64,000 bases of DNA from Pseudoteredinibacter isoporae_A (GCF_040372805.1 NZ_BAABWJ010000006.1:1-64000), one strand, 5' to 3'. Positions 1 to 8,001 are shown, numbered from the stretch's first letter. Numbers and translations: made by a program. The notes: generated from the sequence alone by a model not told the origin.

Positions 1-227
1 CTTTGCATACCTCCTACACTGTTGGACAGAACAGTGCCGAAATAAAAATACTTTTCAGATAACTCTGAAATTTCCTCTAGCATATCAATTTTTTTGTTTA
101 TTATCGTTTTTTTAATATCCTTATAGTGATTTAGGGATGACACTTTGTATGTGGCCACACCACTGATTAACGCACCTAATCCAATTTTCACAGCGGTATC
201 TACAACATCCATCCATTCAGTCGACAT
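1..227 (-). CDS. Partial hypothetical protein running off the left edge
   Basis: An open reading frame starts at ATG 227-225 on the minus strand and stays open for 75 codons to the window edge. A strong Shine-Dalgarno AAGGAG lies at 235-240. The N-terminus begins MSTEWMDVVDTAVKIGLGAL, has a glycine/alanine-rich hydrophobic stretch (about residues 12-26) and then a lysine-rich, probably helical segment. I do not recognise a family. The gene is AT-rich compared with the rest of the window, which hints at accessory DNA. Function is unknown and the 3' part is missing. Confidence 0.6.
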   Translation of the reverse strand, partial: MSTEWMDVVDTAVKIGLGALISGVATYKVSSLNHYKDIKKTIINKKIDMLEEISELSEKYFYFGTVLSNSVGGMQ

Positions 228-583
228 TTATTTTCTCCTTGTAAACTTAACATATAACTTTGAAATCGCACTGCGAGCTACTCGCTCAACGCAAAACCTA
301 TATAAAACGACAAGAACTAAGAAGCCGATAACTACCCTATATGAAAACCGTGGAGGGGTCTTGAGCAATGGCGTATAGCCAGTACGACCACGTCCTCACG
401 CAAAAGCAGGTACTGATGTTCTAAATCAGCTATCTTACTTAGGAATAAACACAATGCGGAGCCGTTATACTAAACGGCCTAAGTTTCAAACAACCACCAA
501 TTTCAACATAGCACTCAAAAATAGAGCTCCCAATGCAACAAAATCAAATGTCGGTTTTCTTGACGGTCTAGTTTTTTCAGGCA
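228..583. other. AT-rich intergenic stretch without a convincing gene
   Basis: This stretch holds the Shine-Dalgarno of the leftmost gene (235-240) and a small inverted repeat GCCGTT/AACGGC at 461-478. The open frames that cross it lack ribosome binding sites, and one reads antisense through the tRNA. I see no RNA gene or mobile-element remnant. Confidence 0.5.
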
Positions 584-620
584 TAAAAAAAGCCCAAGCT
601 ATATCAATAACTTGGGCTTT
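584..620 (-). terminator. Rho-independent terminator of tRNA-Ser
   Basis: On the minus strand an AGCCCAAG/CTTGGGCT stem with a 13-base loop is followed by a run of seven T. It starts only a few bases after the tRNA-Ser CCA end, so it should end that transcript. Confidence 0.85.
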
Positions 621-625
621 GTATA

Positions 626-713
626 TGGCGGAGAGGGAGGGATTCGAACCCTCGATACGTTGCCGTATACACACTTTCCAGGCGTGCTCCTTCGACCACT
701 CGGACACCTCTCC
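626..713 (-). tRNA. tRNA-Ser (anticodon GGA)
   Basis: The minus strand folds into an 88-nt tRNA with encoded CCA (628-626). The acceptor stem is GGAGAGG/CCTCTCC, the T loop is GGTTCGAATCC, and there is a long class II variable arm. The anticodon loop CTGGAAA has the GGA anticodon at 679-677. It reads UCC/UCU serine codons. It stands alone with its own terminator. tRNA-Ser genes are common integration sites, and AT-rich DNA begins just beyond its 3' end, but I found no duplicated 3' end that would mark an attachment site. Confidence 0.97.
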
Positions 714-717
714 AGAT

Positions 718-738
718 GAAACGGATGGGCTCCGTTTC
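718..738 (-). other. Hairpin in the 5' leader of pre-tRNA-Ser
   Basis: A perfect 8-bp stem GAAACGGA/TCCGTTTC with a 5-base loop lies four bases upstream of the mature tRNA 5' end. It would fold in the precursor just before the RNase P cleavage site. Confidence 0.55.
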
Positions 739-749
739 AAGAGGGCGCA

Positions 750-778
750 ACTTTACACAAAAGCGTTTAGGGATGCAA
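750..778 (-). promoter_or_regulatory. Probable promoter of tRNA-Ser
   Basis: On the minus strand TTGCAT (778-773), a 17-bp spacer and TAAAGT (755-750) precede a GC-rich discriminator (TTGCGCCC). The match is moderate, but it sits where a tRNA promoter is expected and has the discriminator type of stringently controlled genes. Confidence 0.45.
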
Positions 779-780
779 TC

Positions 781-1341
781 TTATAGGGGCCATTTTTTAA
801 AAAAATCAGAGGCTTGCAGTTCAGGAGCCGAGCGATTGGGGAGTTGTGGGGTCCCCATATAGACGAAGCCTACGATTTCTTCATTGTCACTCAAACCCAG
901 GCCCTTTTTCACCAGCTCATCAAAGGCCAACTCGCCACTGCGCCAATAGGCACCGACGCCCAGCGCAAAAGCCGCCGTGATCATATTTTGCACGGAAGCG
1001 GCAGCGGCCATTAATTGCTCTTCCCTAGGCACCTTCGGGTGTGCCTGAACATTGGCAATCGCCACGTACATGCAAGGTGCTCGCAAGGGCATTCTCAGGA
1101 ATCGGTCCTTCTGCCCCTCATCCAGATCTGGATTTTTCGCTTGGGCTGCCTCCAGATATAAACGTCCCAAGGCCTCCCGCCCTTCCCCTTCTATATAGAG
1201 ATATCGCCAGGGTCTGAGGCAGCCGTGATCCGCCGCACGTAAGGCGGCCGCCTCTATTTCTGAGCGCTGCTCAGTGGTGGGACCAGGGGCTTGAAGTTTG
1301 CCGTGAGAGATTCGATTTTTGAGGGCGTCAAGAGCTAACAT
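781..1341 (-). CDS. Nitroreductase family protein (YdjA-like)
   Basis: The 186-residue product resembles the small FMN-dependent nitroreductases of the YdjA group, which are about 180 residues. Visible features are the N-terminal IS(H)GKLQAPGP region with the RPWRYLYIEG segment that normally contacts FMN, the AAAASVQNMITAAFALGVGAYWRSG central helix, and the C-terminal GFVYMGTP motif. It should be a soluble FMN oxidoreductase using NAD(P)H, with unknown physiological substrate. The start ATG at 1341 fits the family N-terminus (MLALDAL). The gene stands alone between tRNA-Ser and a divergent cyclase gene. Confidence 0.85.
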   Translation of the reverse strand: MLALDALKNRISHGKLQAPGPTTEQRSEIEAAALRAADHGCLRPWRYLYIEGEGREALGRLYLEAAQAKNPDLDEGQKDRFLRMPLRAPCMYVAIANVQAHPKVPREEQLMAAAASVQNMITAAFALGVGAYWRSGELAFDELVKKGLGLSDNEEIVGFVYMGTPQLPNRSAPELQASDFFKKWPL

Positions 1342-1660
1342 ATTGTATGTATTTCAATCAGATAGAGAAGATTCTTAAAAAACACCACAATAACAGGATT
1401 TATCGCTTAATTGGGCTGTTATTGTTTAAAGAGGTGTACTACGATTCGATCAGATATACGCCATAAAGACTAAACAAGCGTAATAATGTGAAATATACTC
1501 CTATTTTACTGAGTAGATGGACCTATATCTAAGCTTTATTCGCTAAAGCCTTCCATTCCACTGACAAAAAGACGATGATAGTTGGGTTTTGTGATCTACT
1601 ACACATTATCCGAGACCCAACTACAATTAACACAAGATGCCAAAGTAGTTTTCGCGCTTG
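1342..1660. other. Divergent intergenic region with an inverted repeat
   Basis: This region separates the leftward nitroreductase from the rightward cyclase gene and must hold both promoters. The only clear structure is an inverted repeat, AGTTGGGT at 1580-1587 and ACCCAACT at 1615-1622, about 40 bp before the cyclase start. I see no small gene. Confidence 0.5.
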
Positions 1661-3073
1661 ATGAATAAAACAACGGACTTCACCACCGGCTCAATGGCGC
1701 CGGCCCAGGAGCTGCCTGAGTATCCCCTCTATTTCCGGATACTATTGTGCTTTTCCATGATCGGAACCCTGGCTACTGGCATTCAGTGGCCAGAGCTCGA
1801 CTATGTTCGTTCAGGCGCGATTATCATTCTGCTCGCCTACCTCTATATAAGCTACATATTACAAAAACGATCTCGTGACGAAGGCAATCCTCCCCTTTCT
1901 GTCATTCTAGGTACGCTGGACAGCTTTATGATGGGTGTCTGCATTGGCATCATCAAACTCAGCCTCTTGCCGGCCATTTTGTTTTGGATACTCATTCAAT
2001 TTAACGCCATCACGAGCGGCGGCCAGCAAAAGTGGTTGCGCGACAATATTGGCTATTTTCTGGGGATTGGTGCCGCCTTGCTGGTCAAAGACCCGGGTTG
2101 GTCTGTCAGCGGTCGTTTGGAAATGGGCATTGCTGGTCTGATCGGCATAGCCGCTTATTTTTGCGCGTACGGGGTTTATACCAAGAAACGGCTCGAATCT
2201 TTGGATTCCGAACACCAGAAATTGCTGAAAGAACAGACGACTCACAAACTGCGCTCCTACCAGCTTTCCCGCTATTTGCCACCGCCGGTATGGAAAGCCA
2301 TTAATCGTGAAAACAGTAAGCCGCCACCGACACAACGTAAAAAGCTGACTTGCTTTTTCTCAGACATTAAAGATTTCTCTGTTTTAGCGGAAGAGCTGGA
2401 AGCGGAAACCCTAACCGATTTACTTAACAACTATCTGACTGAAATGTCCAAGATTGTTGAAGAACACGGCGGCACCATCGATAAGTTTATGGGCGATGCC
2501 ATTATGGTGTTGTTCGGCGACAACGACAGCAAAGGCGCAAAGGCCGACTGCCGTCGCTGCCTCGCTATGGCCATTGCCATGCGCAAGCGCATGAAAGTCT
2601 TACAGCAACAATGGCGCAACCAAGGCATTACTCGCCCACTCAGCATCCGCATGGGCATTAATACCGGCTATTGTACCGTGGGCACCTTTGGTACGCGTCA
2701 CCATCTGGATTACACCGCACTCGGTGCCCATGTGAATTTGGCCAGCCGCTTGGAATCGGCCGCTTCCCCCGGAGAAATTCTAATCACCCACGAATCCTGG
2801 GCGCTGATTAAAGACGTGGTTTTATGTCAGGACAAAGGTGAAATCACCGTAAAAGGTTTCAGCCACCCGATTAAGGTATACCAAGTTATCGATTTGCGGA
2901 AAAACCTGGGCAAGCAGCAAAACTATATCGAAGAAAACACGGAAGGTTTTGCTATGCATATGGATATGGACAAGCTGCGCAACTACGATCGCGAACGCAT
3001 TATTCGAACCCTGGAAAGCGCAGTTACGACGCTCAAGGGGCAGGACATTATCAGCATCAAGAAAGACCTCTAA
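1661..3073 (+). CDS. Membrane-bound class III adenylate/guanylate cyclase
   Basis: The 470-residue protein has an N-terminal membrane region of about five helices (residues 25-175), a linker, and a C-terminal class III cyclase domain (about 227-410). The metal-binding aspartates are visible in FSDIKDF (about 234-239) and in DKFMGDAIMVLFGD (about 274-287). RMGINTG and the ALGAHVNLASRLE segment also match. It should make cAMP (or cGMP) from the triphosphate at the membrane, probably in response to a signal sensed by the helices. I chose ATG 1661. A TTG lies directly before it, and neither has a good ribosome binding site. Substrate choice cannot be settled by eye. Confidence 0.88.
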   Translation: MNKTTDFTTGSMAPAQELPEYPLYFRILLCFSMIGTLATGIQWPELDYVRSGAIIILLAYLYISYILQKRSRDEGNPPLSVILGTLDSFMMGVCIGIIKLSLLPAILFWILIQFNAITSGGQQKWLRDNIGYFLGIGAALLVKDPGWSVSGRLEMGIAGLIGIAAYFCAYGVYTKKRLESLDSEHQKLLKEQTTHKLRSYQLSRYLPPPVWKAINRENSKPPPTQRKKLTCFFSDIKDFSVLAEELEAETLTDLLNNYLTEMSKIVEEHGGTIDKFMGDAIMVLFGDNDSKGAKADCRRCLAMAIAMRKRMKVLQQQWRNQGITRPLSIRMGINTGYCTVGTFGTRHHLDYTALGAHVNLASRLESAASPGEILITHESWALIKDVVLCQDKGEITVKGFSHPIKVYQVIDLRKNLGKQQNYIEENTEGFAMHMDMDKLRNYDRERIIRTLESAVTTLKGQDIISIKKDL

Positions 3074-3131
3074 ACAAGCCTCTCACCTCCCCTGTCCGCC
3101 CTGTTTTCAATACAGAGGCAAACCCAACAAA

Positions 3132-3956
3132 CTACTGTCTGACCAGCCGAGCCGCAATATCAAGCGCGTCCACGTTATCATCCAGACTATGACGCAGTGG
3201 GTTAATGTCCAAACCACCACGTCGGGTATATCGCGCATACACCATTAATGATTCGGGCTTGCAGCGTGCCATGATGTCGCAGTAAATACGTTCGACGCAG
3301 TTCTCATGGAAATCCTGGTGCTCCCGATAGGAAACGATGTATCGCAATAAGCCTTCCTGGCTAATGGCTGCGCCACGGTAGCGAATAATCAACGTCGCCC
3401 AATCCGGCTGAGCTGTCACTGGACAATTCGATTTTAATAAATCGCTGTACAGTGTTTCGCTCACCAACTCACCATCAGCCTGAAGCAGGCTATCGTCTGG
3501 TGAATAGCAATCAATGGCGACATCAAGATGGTCGATGCATATTCCTCGCGGGCGCTGCACACCCACAGCGGCAAACTGATCCAGCCCTTCCAAGTCCACC
3601 AATACTCGCGCGCCAGCGGCAGCACTGAGATCAGTCTCTAAGGCCGCAATAACCTCAGAGCGATGCCCAAAGCGAGTTTGGTTAAAGGAATTCAAATACA
3701 GCTTAAAAGACTTCGATTCAATAATATTTGGAGAATCCGCAGGAATCGAAAAAACCGCAATGGCCTGCTGAGGCAGGCCTTTGGAATTGAGCCAGGAAAT
3801 TTCATAGCCCGTCCAAACATCAACACCCGCGAACGGCAAACGGTCATTGTTCAATGCAAGTTCGGCACGTGCTGCTGCCCGAGGAATTGGGTCGAGCAGA
3901 GACGGCGTGTATACGGAAACGTATTCGGTATGCTTACCCAGTTGCAAATGATCCAC
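3132..3956 (-). CDS. queF: NADPH-dependent 7-cyano-7-deazaguanine (preQ0) reductase
   Basis: QueF reduces preQ0 to preQ1 in queuosine tRNA-modification synthesis. The 274-residue product is the long, two-domain YqcD type. The catalytic cysteine lies in SNCPVTAQPDW (Cys178), with the acid Asp185 seven residues on. The family motif ESKSFKLYLNSFNQTRF is at residues 80-96, and FHENCVERI is present. The start is GTG 3956, preceded by AGGAAG at 5-base spacing; no better ATG exists. It converges with the cyclase gene. I looked for a preQ1 riboswitch in the short leader and saw none. Confidence 0.95.
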   Translation of the reverse strand: MDHLQLGKHTEYVSVYTPSLLDPIPRAAARAELALNNDRLPFAGVDVWTGYEISWLNSKGLPQQAIAVFSIPADSPNIIESKSFKLYLNSFNQTRFGHRSEVIAALETDLSAAAGARVLVDLEGLDQFAAVGVQRPRGICIDHLDVAIDCYSPDDSLLQADGELVSETLYSDLLKSNCPVTAQPDWATLIIRYRGAAISQEGLLRYIVSYREHQDFHENCVERIYCDIMARCKPESLMVYARYTRRGGLDINPLRHSLDDNVDALDIAARLVRQ

Positions 3957-4013
3957 GATAACTTCCTATTCAGTTAATGGCTGCTTATAAACAATATTTG
4001 GCGTTCAGGTCAC

Positions 4014-4787
4014 TTAGGCACGCAGTCGCTTGCCGGCTTCCAACAGGTGCATGGAAATAGCACCCAGCACAACAATAAACGCCATGACGCCCATAAATGC
4101 GTAGTGAATTTCAATATCAGAAATGCCCAGAATACCGTAGCGAAACACGTTTACCATATACAGAATGGGGTTCAGCAATGACACCCCCTGCCAAAAGTCC
4201 GGCAGCAAGCTGATCGAATAAAACACACCACCCAGGTAGGTCAATGGCGTCAACACAAAAGTCGGCACGATAGAGATATCATCAAATGAGTTGGCGAAGA
4301 CCGCGTTGATAAAGCCCATCAATGAAAACAAAACCGAAGTCAGGAAAACAATCGCAATGGTGATCGCCAGGTTTTGAACCTGCAACTTGGTAAACAATAA
4401 AGACATCAAGGTGACCAAAAAGCCAACCGCCAAACCACGCGCGACGCCGCCCATGACATAGCCAAGCAAAATGATGTAGTTCGGCGTTGGTGATACCAAT
4501 ATTTCTTCAATGCTGTGTTGAAATTTTGCACTGTAAAAAGAAGACACCACATTGGAATAGGAATTGGTAATCACGGACATCATAATCAAACCCGGCACCA
4601 CAAACTCCATATAAGAAAAGCCGCCCATTTCACCAATACGGCTGCCAATCAAGGTGCCAAAAATGACAAAGTACAGCGACATCGTAATGACCGGCGGCAA
4701 AAGAGTCTGCACCCAGATGCGACTGAAGCGATGAATCTCTTTAAAGAGAATGGTTTGCAGGGCTACCCACTGTTGTTGCAACGTCAT
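4014..4787 (-). CDS. yadH: ABC-2 type transporter permease
   Basis: The 257-residue protein has about six membrane helices and matches E. coli YadH closely along its length, including EIHRFxRIWVQTLxPPVITM, GFSYMxFxVPGLIMMSVITN and SLVPTFVLTPLTYLGGVFYS-like stretches (here SIVPTFVLTPLTYLGGVFYS). It forms the membrane channel of an exporter with the adjacent ATPase; the substrate is unknown. Its ATG (4787-4785) overlaps the TAA stop of the ATPase by one base (TAATG), with GAGGAGC just upstream, so translation is probably coupled. Confidence 0.93.
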   Translation of the reverse strand: MTLQQQWVALQTILFKEIHRFSRIWVQTLLPPVITMSLYFVIFGTLIGSRIGEMGGFSYMEFVVPGLIMMSVITNSYSNVVSSFYSAKFQHSIEEILVSPTPNYIILLGYVMGGVARGLAVGFLVTLMSLLFTKLQVQNLAITIAIVFLTSVLFSLMGFINAVFANSFDDISIVPTFVLTPLTYLGGVFYSISLLPDFWQGVSLLNPILYMVNVFRYGILGISDIEIHYAFMGVMAFIVVLGAISMHLLEAGKRLRA

Positions 4788-5713
4788 TATTGAGCTCCTC
4801 CTTGTTGACTCACCATGGAAACAAACAGCTCTTCCAGACGGTTTGCTTTATTTCGCATACTGAGCACTTCAATGCCCTGCTCTTGCAAAGCCATAAACAC
4901 CGGGTTCAGAGACTGCCCTTTTTCCACTTCAATCTCAATGCTGTGATCTTCAAGCAGCTGACAGTTGTAGCCGTTGAGTTTGGGCACCTCGTTGAGCGCT
5001 TCTTTGGTATCCAACACAAAGTGTTCCTTGTTCAAGGTTTTTAGCAGCGCCTTAACACTGGTATTTTCGACAATTTCACCATGATTAATAATGGCGATAT
5101 TGCGGCACAGGCTTTCGGCTTCTTCCAAATAATGAGTGGTCAAAATAATGGTCGTACCGGCTTCGTTGATCTCTCGCAGGAAATCCCACATGGAACGCCT
5201 CAGCTCGATATCCACACCCGCCGTTGGTTCATCCAGAATCAGCAGACGAGGCTTGTGAATCAATGCGCGTACAATCATCAAGCGTCGCTTCATTCCGCCC
5301 GACAACATTCGAGCCTGATCATTGCGTTTTTCCCAAAGACCTAACTTGCGCAGAAACTCTTCCGCGCGCTCTGCCGCCAGTTTACGCGGCATCCCATAAT
5401 AACCCGCCTGATTAATGACAATACTCCATGGCGTTTCAAACTGGCTGAAGTTAAATTCTTGAGGAACCACTCCGAGCTCTTGTTTGGCCAGCGAAAATTC
5501 CCGATCGATGTCATGACCAAAAACCGATACCGATCCTTCTGATTTCAATACCAGAGAACAAATCACACCGATGGTGGTTGATTTGCCCGCGCCATTGGGG
5601 CCCAGCAGAGCGAAAAAGTCCCCTTCTTCAACCGTGAGGTCAATGCCTTTCAGTGCTTGAAAGTCATTGCCGTAGATTTTTTTCAAACCTTTAATATCTA
5701 GGGCCTTGCCCAT
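4787..5713 (-). CDS. yadG: ABC transporter ATP-binding protein
   Basis: This 308-residue ATPase pairs with the permease just downstream. Walker A GPNGAGKST is at residues 38-46, the signature LSGGMKRR and Walker B LLILDEPTAGVD follow, and the H-loop TTHYLEEAE is intact. It matches E. coli YadG nearly end to end, including the C-terminal LSMRNKANRLEELFVS. It should energise export by the YadH homologue. The start ATG 5713 has GGAGC in front. The two genes form a two-gene operon read leftward. Confidence 0.94.
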   Translation of the reverse strand: MGKALDIKGLKKIYGNDFQALKGIDLTVEEGDFFALLGPNGAGKSTTIGVICSLVLKSEGSVSVFGHDIDREFSLAKQELGVVPQEFNFSQFETPWSIVINQAGYYGMPRKLAAERAEEFLRKLGLWEKRNDQARMLSGGMKRRLMIVRALIHKPRLLILDEPTAGVDIELRRSMWDFLREINEAGTTIILTTHYLEEAESLCRNIAIINHGEIVENTSVKALLKTLNKEHFVLDTKEALNEVPKLNGYNCQLLEDHSIEIEVEKGQSLNPVFMALQEQGIEVLSMRNKANRLEELFVSMVSQQGGAQ

Positions 5714-5778
5714 ATAAAGCTCCTTTAACTAAACCCAAGCTAAACGTTGCCAGCCCGGTTAAAAATCAAACCTAAACA

Positions 5779-5806
5779 TTGGCCGCGAGAGGCGAACGGG
5801 TATAAT
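5779..5806 (+). promoter_or_regulatory. Promoter of the PA2817-family gene
   Basis: TTGGCC (5779-5784), a 16-bp spacer and a perfect TATAAT (5801-5806) lie 24 bp before the start codon. An inverted repeat CGGGT/ACCCG (5797-5801 and 5812-5816) straddles the -10 box. Confidence 0.6.
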
Positions 5807-5829
5807 GTGACACCCGGTAGGAGTCAGCC

Positions 5830-6222
5830 ATGAATCAAAAACAATATTGTACACAACAACTGCAAAGCCTCGCCCAAGAAGTCAGTAAGCAAGCGCCTTT
5901 TGCAGACGCAAGCGAAACGCTGCCACTCAGCGAAAGCGATCAACGTTTTATCGACACCTTGCAGTTTCTCGCCGATGAGCAGACCACTCACGATGAGGAA
6001 TTCTTTCAAAAAGGTCAGTGGCTGATTGGCCAATGCGTTGCGAACCAGGCCCATGTTACGGCGCTAATCCCCAGAGACCTGTTTTGGTATTTTGGCGGTG
6101 ATTGTTTGCATTTCATGCCGGACGAAGAAATCAGCCAGTTCCAGCAACTTGATGAAGCCTGCCACGCCTCTGATAACAGCGATTATCAGGAAGAGCGCGC
6201 CAGAATTCTTGGCCTTCACTGA
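5830..6222 (+). CDS. PA2817-family protein of unknown function
   Basis: A 130-residue soluble protein. The segment LIPRDLFWYFGGDCLHFMPDEEISQFQQLDE (given in parts: RDLFWYFGGDCLHFMPDEEI and FQQLDE) is characteristic of a small family found in Pseudomonas and relatives, named after PA2817. No catalytic motif is obvious. The start ATG has AGGAG six bases upstream and a good promoter in front. It is transcribed away from yadG/yadH. Function is not known. Confidence 0.75.
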   Translation: MNQKQYCTQQLQSLAQEVSKQAPFADASETLPLSESDQRFIDTLQFLADEQTTHDEEFFQKGQWLIGQCVANQAHVTALIPRDLFWYFGGDCLHFMPDEEISQFQQLDEACHASDNSDYQEERARILGLH

Positions 6223-6346
6223 ATCCAGCCAAATTCGATAAGTTATCTATATGGGGACACCGATCCCCTATTTCCACCCTGAGCTTATATTTTCTTATCC
6301 TGCGTCCATGACTTGCGGGCATAAGCTGGGTCTTTGGGCACGCACC

Positions 6347-6637
6347 TCAAACCTGATCAGCACAGCACTCATCTTGCAGAAAGTCGATAACCGCTTGCAG
6401 ATGATCGTAGTCCGGCTGACAGTATAAGGTTCTCCCCTCACGCCTTTGTGACAGTAAGTCCGCCGATACCAAGCTGGCGACGTGATGCGACAGGGTCGAA
6501 TTGGGAATATCCAACTCATCCTGCAAGGCGCCTACAGCCAACCCTTCCGGCCCAGCCTTAACCAGCCGCTTAAAGATGGCCAGCCGGGTTGGATGCCCTA
6601 ACTCTTTCAACGCTTTCGCGGCAATCTCCAACTTCAT
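6347..6637 (-). CDS. ArsR/SmtB-family repressor
   Basis: A 96-residue winged-helix regulator. LGHPTRLAIFKRLVKAG is the family N-terminal helix, and LDIPNSTLSHHVASLVSADL is the recognition helix region. Cys73 and the adjacent pair Cys91-Cys92 near the C-terminus (DECCADQ) could bind a thiophilic ligand such as As(III). It is transcribed divergently from a permease gene. Two near-identical 24-bp inverted repeats lie in the shared gap, so it very likely represses both genes. The inducer is unknown. The start ATG 6637 has a modest GGAA upstream. Confidence 0.88.
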   Translation of the reverse strand: MKLEIAAKALKELGHPTRLAIFKRLVKAGPEGLAVGALQDELDIPNSTLSHHVASLVSADLLSQRREGRTLYCQPDYDHLQAVIDFLQDECCADQV

Positions 6638-6658
6638 GGTTCTATTTCCAGCTTCACA

Positions 6659-6682
6659 ATATTTCGATATTACCAGAAATAT
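6659..6682. promoter_or_regulatory. Operator copy 1 for the ArsR-type repressor
   Basis: An inverted repeat ATATTTC-N10-GAAATAT lies 22 bp upstream of the arsR start and ends one base before the -35 box of the permease promoter. It is 21/24 identical to the second copy at 6708-6731. It would cover the repressor's own promoter. Confidence 0.75.
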
Positions 6683-6683
6683 C

Positions 6684-6712
6684 TTGACATGAGGAGGTGT
6701 GATTTTTATATT
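6684..6712 (+). promoter_or_regulatory. Strong promoter of the permease gene
   Basis: A perfect TTGACA (6684-6689), a 17-bp spacer and TATATT (6707-6712) point rightward to the permease. The -10 box lies inside operator copy 2, so bound repressor would block it. Confidence 0.82.
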
Positions 6713-6731
6713 TCGACATTATTAGAAATAT
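6708..6731. promoter_or_regulatory. Operator copy 2 for the ArsR-type repressor
   Basis: The same ATATTTC-N10-GAAATAT inverted repeat as at 6659-6682, starting 49 bp downstream of the first. It overlaps the -10 box and start point of the permease promoter. Confidence 0.78.
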
Positions 6732-6748
6732 AGTTTTGGAGACACTCA

Positions 6749-7663
6749 ATGACAATCACCCCCGAAATGATCAACGAAGCCGCTGGCATGTTTGTATTCC
6801 TTACCGTGGAGCTGACGATCTTGTATCTGCTGATCAGCTATGCGGTCGGCTATGTGCAAACCCGTTTACCACCAGAAAGAATTCAGAATATCTTGAGCGA
6901 CCAACATGGACGCGGATATATCGCCGCGGGCTTTCTTGGCGCCATTACCCCTTTCTGCTCTTGCTCCACAATCCCGTTCCTGAAAGGTTTGCTCAGAGCA
7001 CAGGCTGGCTTTGGAACCATGATGGTGTTTCTGTTCGCCAGTCCTCTGCTAAACCCGATCATTATTGGTTTATTCGCCGTGACTTTTGGGCTGCAAGTGA
7101 CAGTTTTTTATTTCTTGATGGCGATGGGGGTTTCGGTGATCGGCGGCATCACATTGGAAAAGCTGGGCTTTGAGCAATACGTGAAACCTCAATCTTATGA
7201 AGAACCTGCTCCCCAGAGTTGTGGTACGGGCTGTGGCGTGAAAACAAAACCCGTTAGCGTTTGGAAAACCATCTGGCTGTCGACCTGGTCCGATTTTAAA
7301 ACCGTTATCCCCTATTTAATGGGCGGCATTGCCATTGGCTCGATTATTTATGGCTTTATGCCAACAGAATTACTTGCCGATATCGCCAGCGAAGACAATC
7401 CTCTGGCCATTCCCGTCGCGGCCGTGATCGGCATTCCTCTGTACATACGCGCTGAAGCGGTAATCCCGCTGAGCGCAGCACTGGCCGCAAAAGGCATGGG
7501 ACTTGGCGCGGTGATGGCTTTGATTATCGGCAGCGCCGGCGCAAGTTTGACGGAAGTGATTTTGTTAAAGTCGATTTTTAAGAACCAAATGATCATGGCA
7601 TTCTTAGCGGTGATTCTAAGCATGGCCATCGGCGCCGGATTCTTATACAGCCTTATTTTTTAG
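6749..7663 (+). CDS. YraQ/ArsP-type permease (DUF318/UPF0718)
   Basis: A 304-residue membrane protein with about eight helices in two pseudo-symmetric halves. The first half carries the hallmark GAITPFCSCSTIPFLKGLL (Cys70, Cys72). The second carries the matching GIPLYIRAEAVIPL (about 228-241). A hydrophilic loop contains CGTGCG (Cys158, Cys162). Family members include the organoarsenical exporter ArsP, but many have no assigned substrate. Control by a cysteine-containing ArsR-type repressor suggests export of a thiophilic metal(loid) or its organic derivative; this is inference. Start ATG 6749 has GGAGA upstream. Confidence 0.87.
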   Translation: MTITPEMINEAAGMFVFLTVELTILYLLISYAVGYVQTRLPPERIQNILSDQHGRGYIAAGFLGAITPFCSCSTIPFLKGLLRAQAGFGTMMVFLFASPLLNPIIIGLFAVTFGLQVTVFYFLMAMGVSVIGGITLEKLGFEQYVKPQSYEEPAPQSCGTGCGVKTKPVSVWKTIWLSTWSDFKTVIPYLMGGIAIGSIIYGFMPTELLADIASEDNPLAIPVAAVIGIPLYIRAEAVIPLSAALAAKGMGLGAVMALIIGSAGASLTEVILLKSIFKNQMIMAFLAVILSMAIGAGFLYSLIF

Positions 7664-7970
7664 TTCTTTCCTGTTTAAACGGCTTATCGATCAACATCGA
7701 TTTGGCAAAGGGGCGGGCCTGCATTGCGACGCAAGTAAGGGCTCCCCCTGCTTCCTTCTCACCTAAAAACAATAAAAAGCACTCGCCTTTTATTGCCGTA
7801 ATGCTTGCTCAACATGGTTTTGCAAAACACCACGCTCTTGTCAAATTGGAAGCACTCGGAGCAATTAAGCCTGCACAGCCATGTCGCTGACGGCCAGATA
7901 CGCAAGACAATAGGAAAAAGCAAACCGCTTTCCAAGCAATGCTAAAATCAACATATTTTATTTGCTAAAT
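7664..7970. other. Intergenic stretch before the tRNA cluster
   Basis: No convincing gene is visible. A 62-codon open frame at 7702-7890 lacks a ribosome binding site and resembles nothing I know. No clear terminator follows the permease gene. Confidence 0.5.
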
Positions 7971-7971
7971 A

Positions 7972-7989
7972 ATCTGCAGAAGTGCAGAT
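7972..7989 (-). terminator. Hairpin after the first tRNA-Gly copy
   Basis: On the minus strand a perfect 7-bp stem ATCTGCA/TGCAGAT with a CTTC loop follows the tRNA by about 12 bases. There is no real T-run, so it may be a processing or 3'-end stabilising element instead of a strong terminator. Confidence 0.45.
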
Positions 7990-8001
7990 AAGAAGAAAAA
8001 C

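Noticed and set aside
454..786. Rightward 110-codon frame across tRNA-Ser
   Set aside because: It reads antisense through the tRNA gene and its terminator.
3957..4013. PreQ1 riboswitch before queF
   Set aside because: The short leader has no recognisable preQ1 aptamer core or pseudoknot pairing.
6659..6731. The 24-bp repeats as ends of an insertion sequence
   Set aside because: They are in the same orientation as symmetric sites, only 49 bp apart, with a promoter and no transposase between them.
7702..7890. Rightward 62-codon frame before the tRNA cluster
   Set aside because: No ribosome binding site, no family resemblance.
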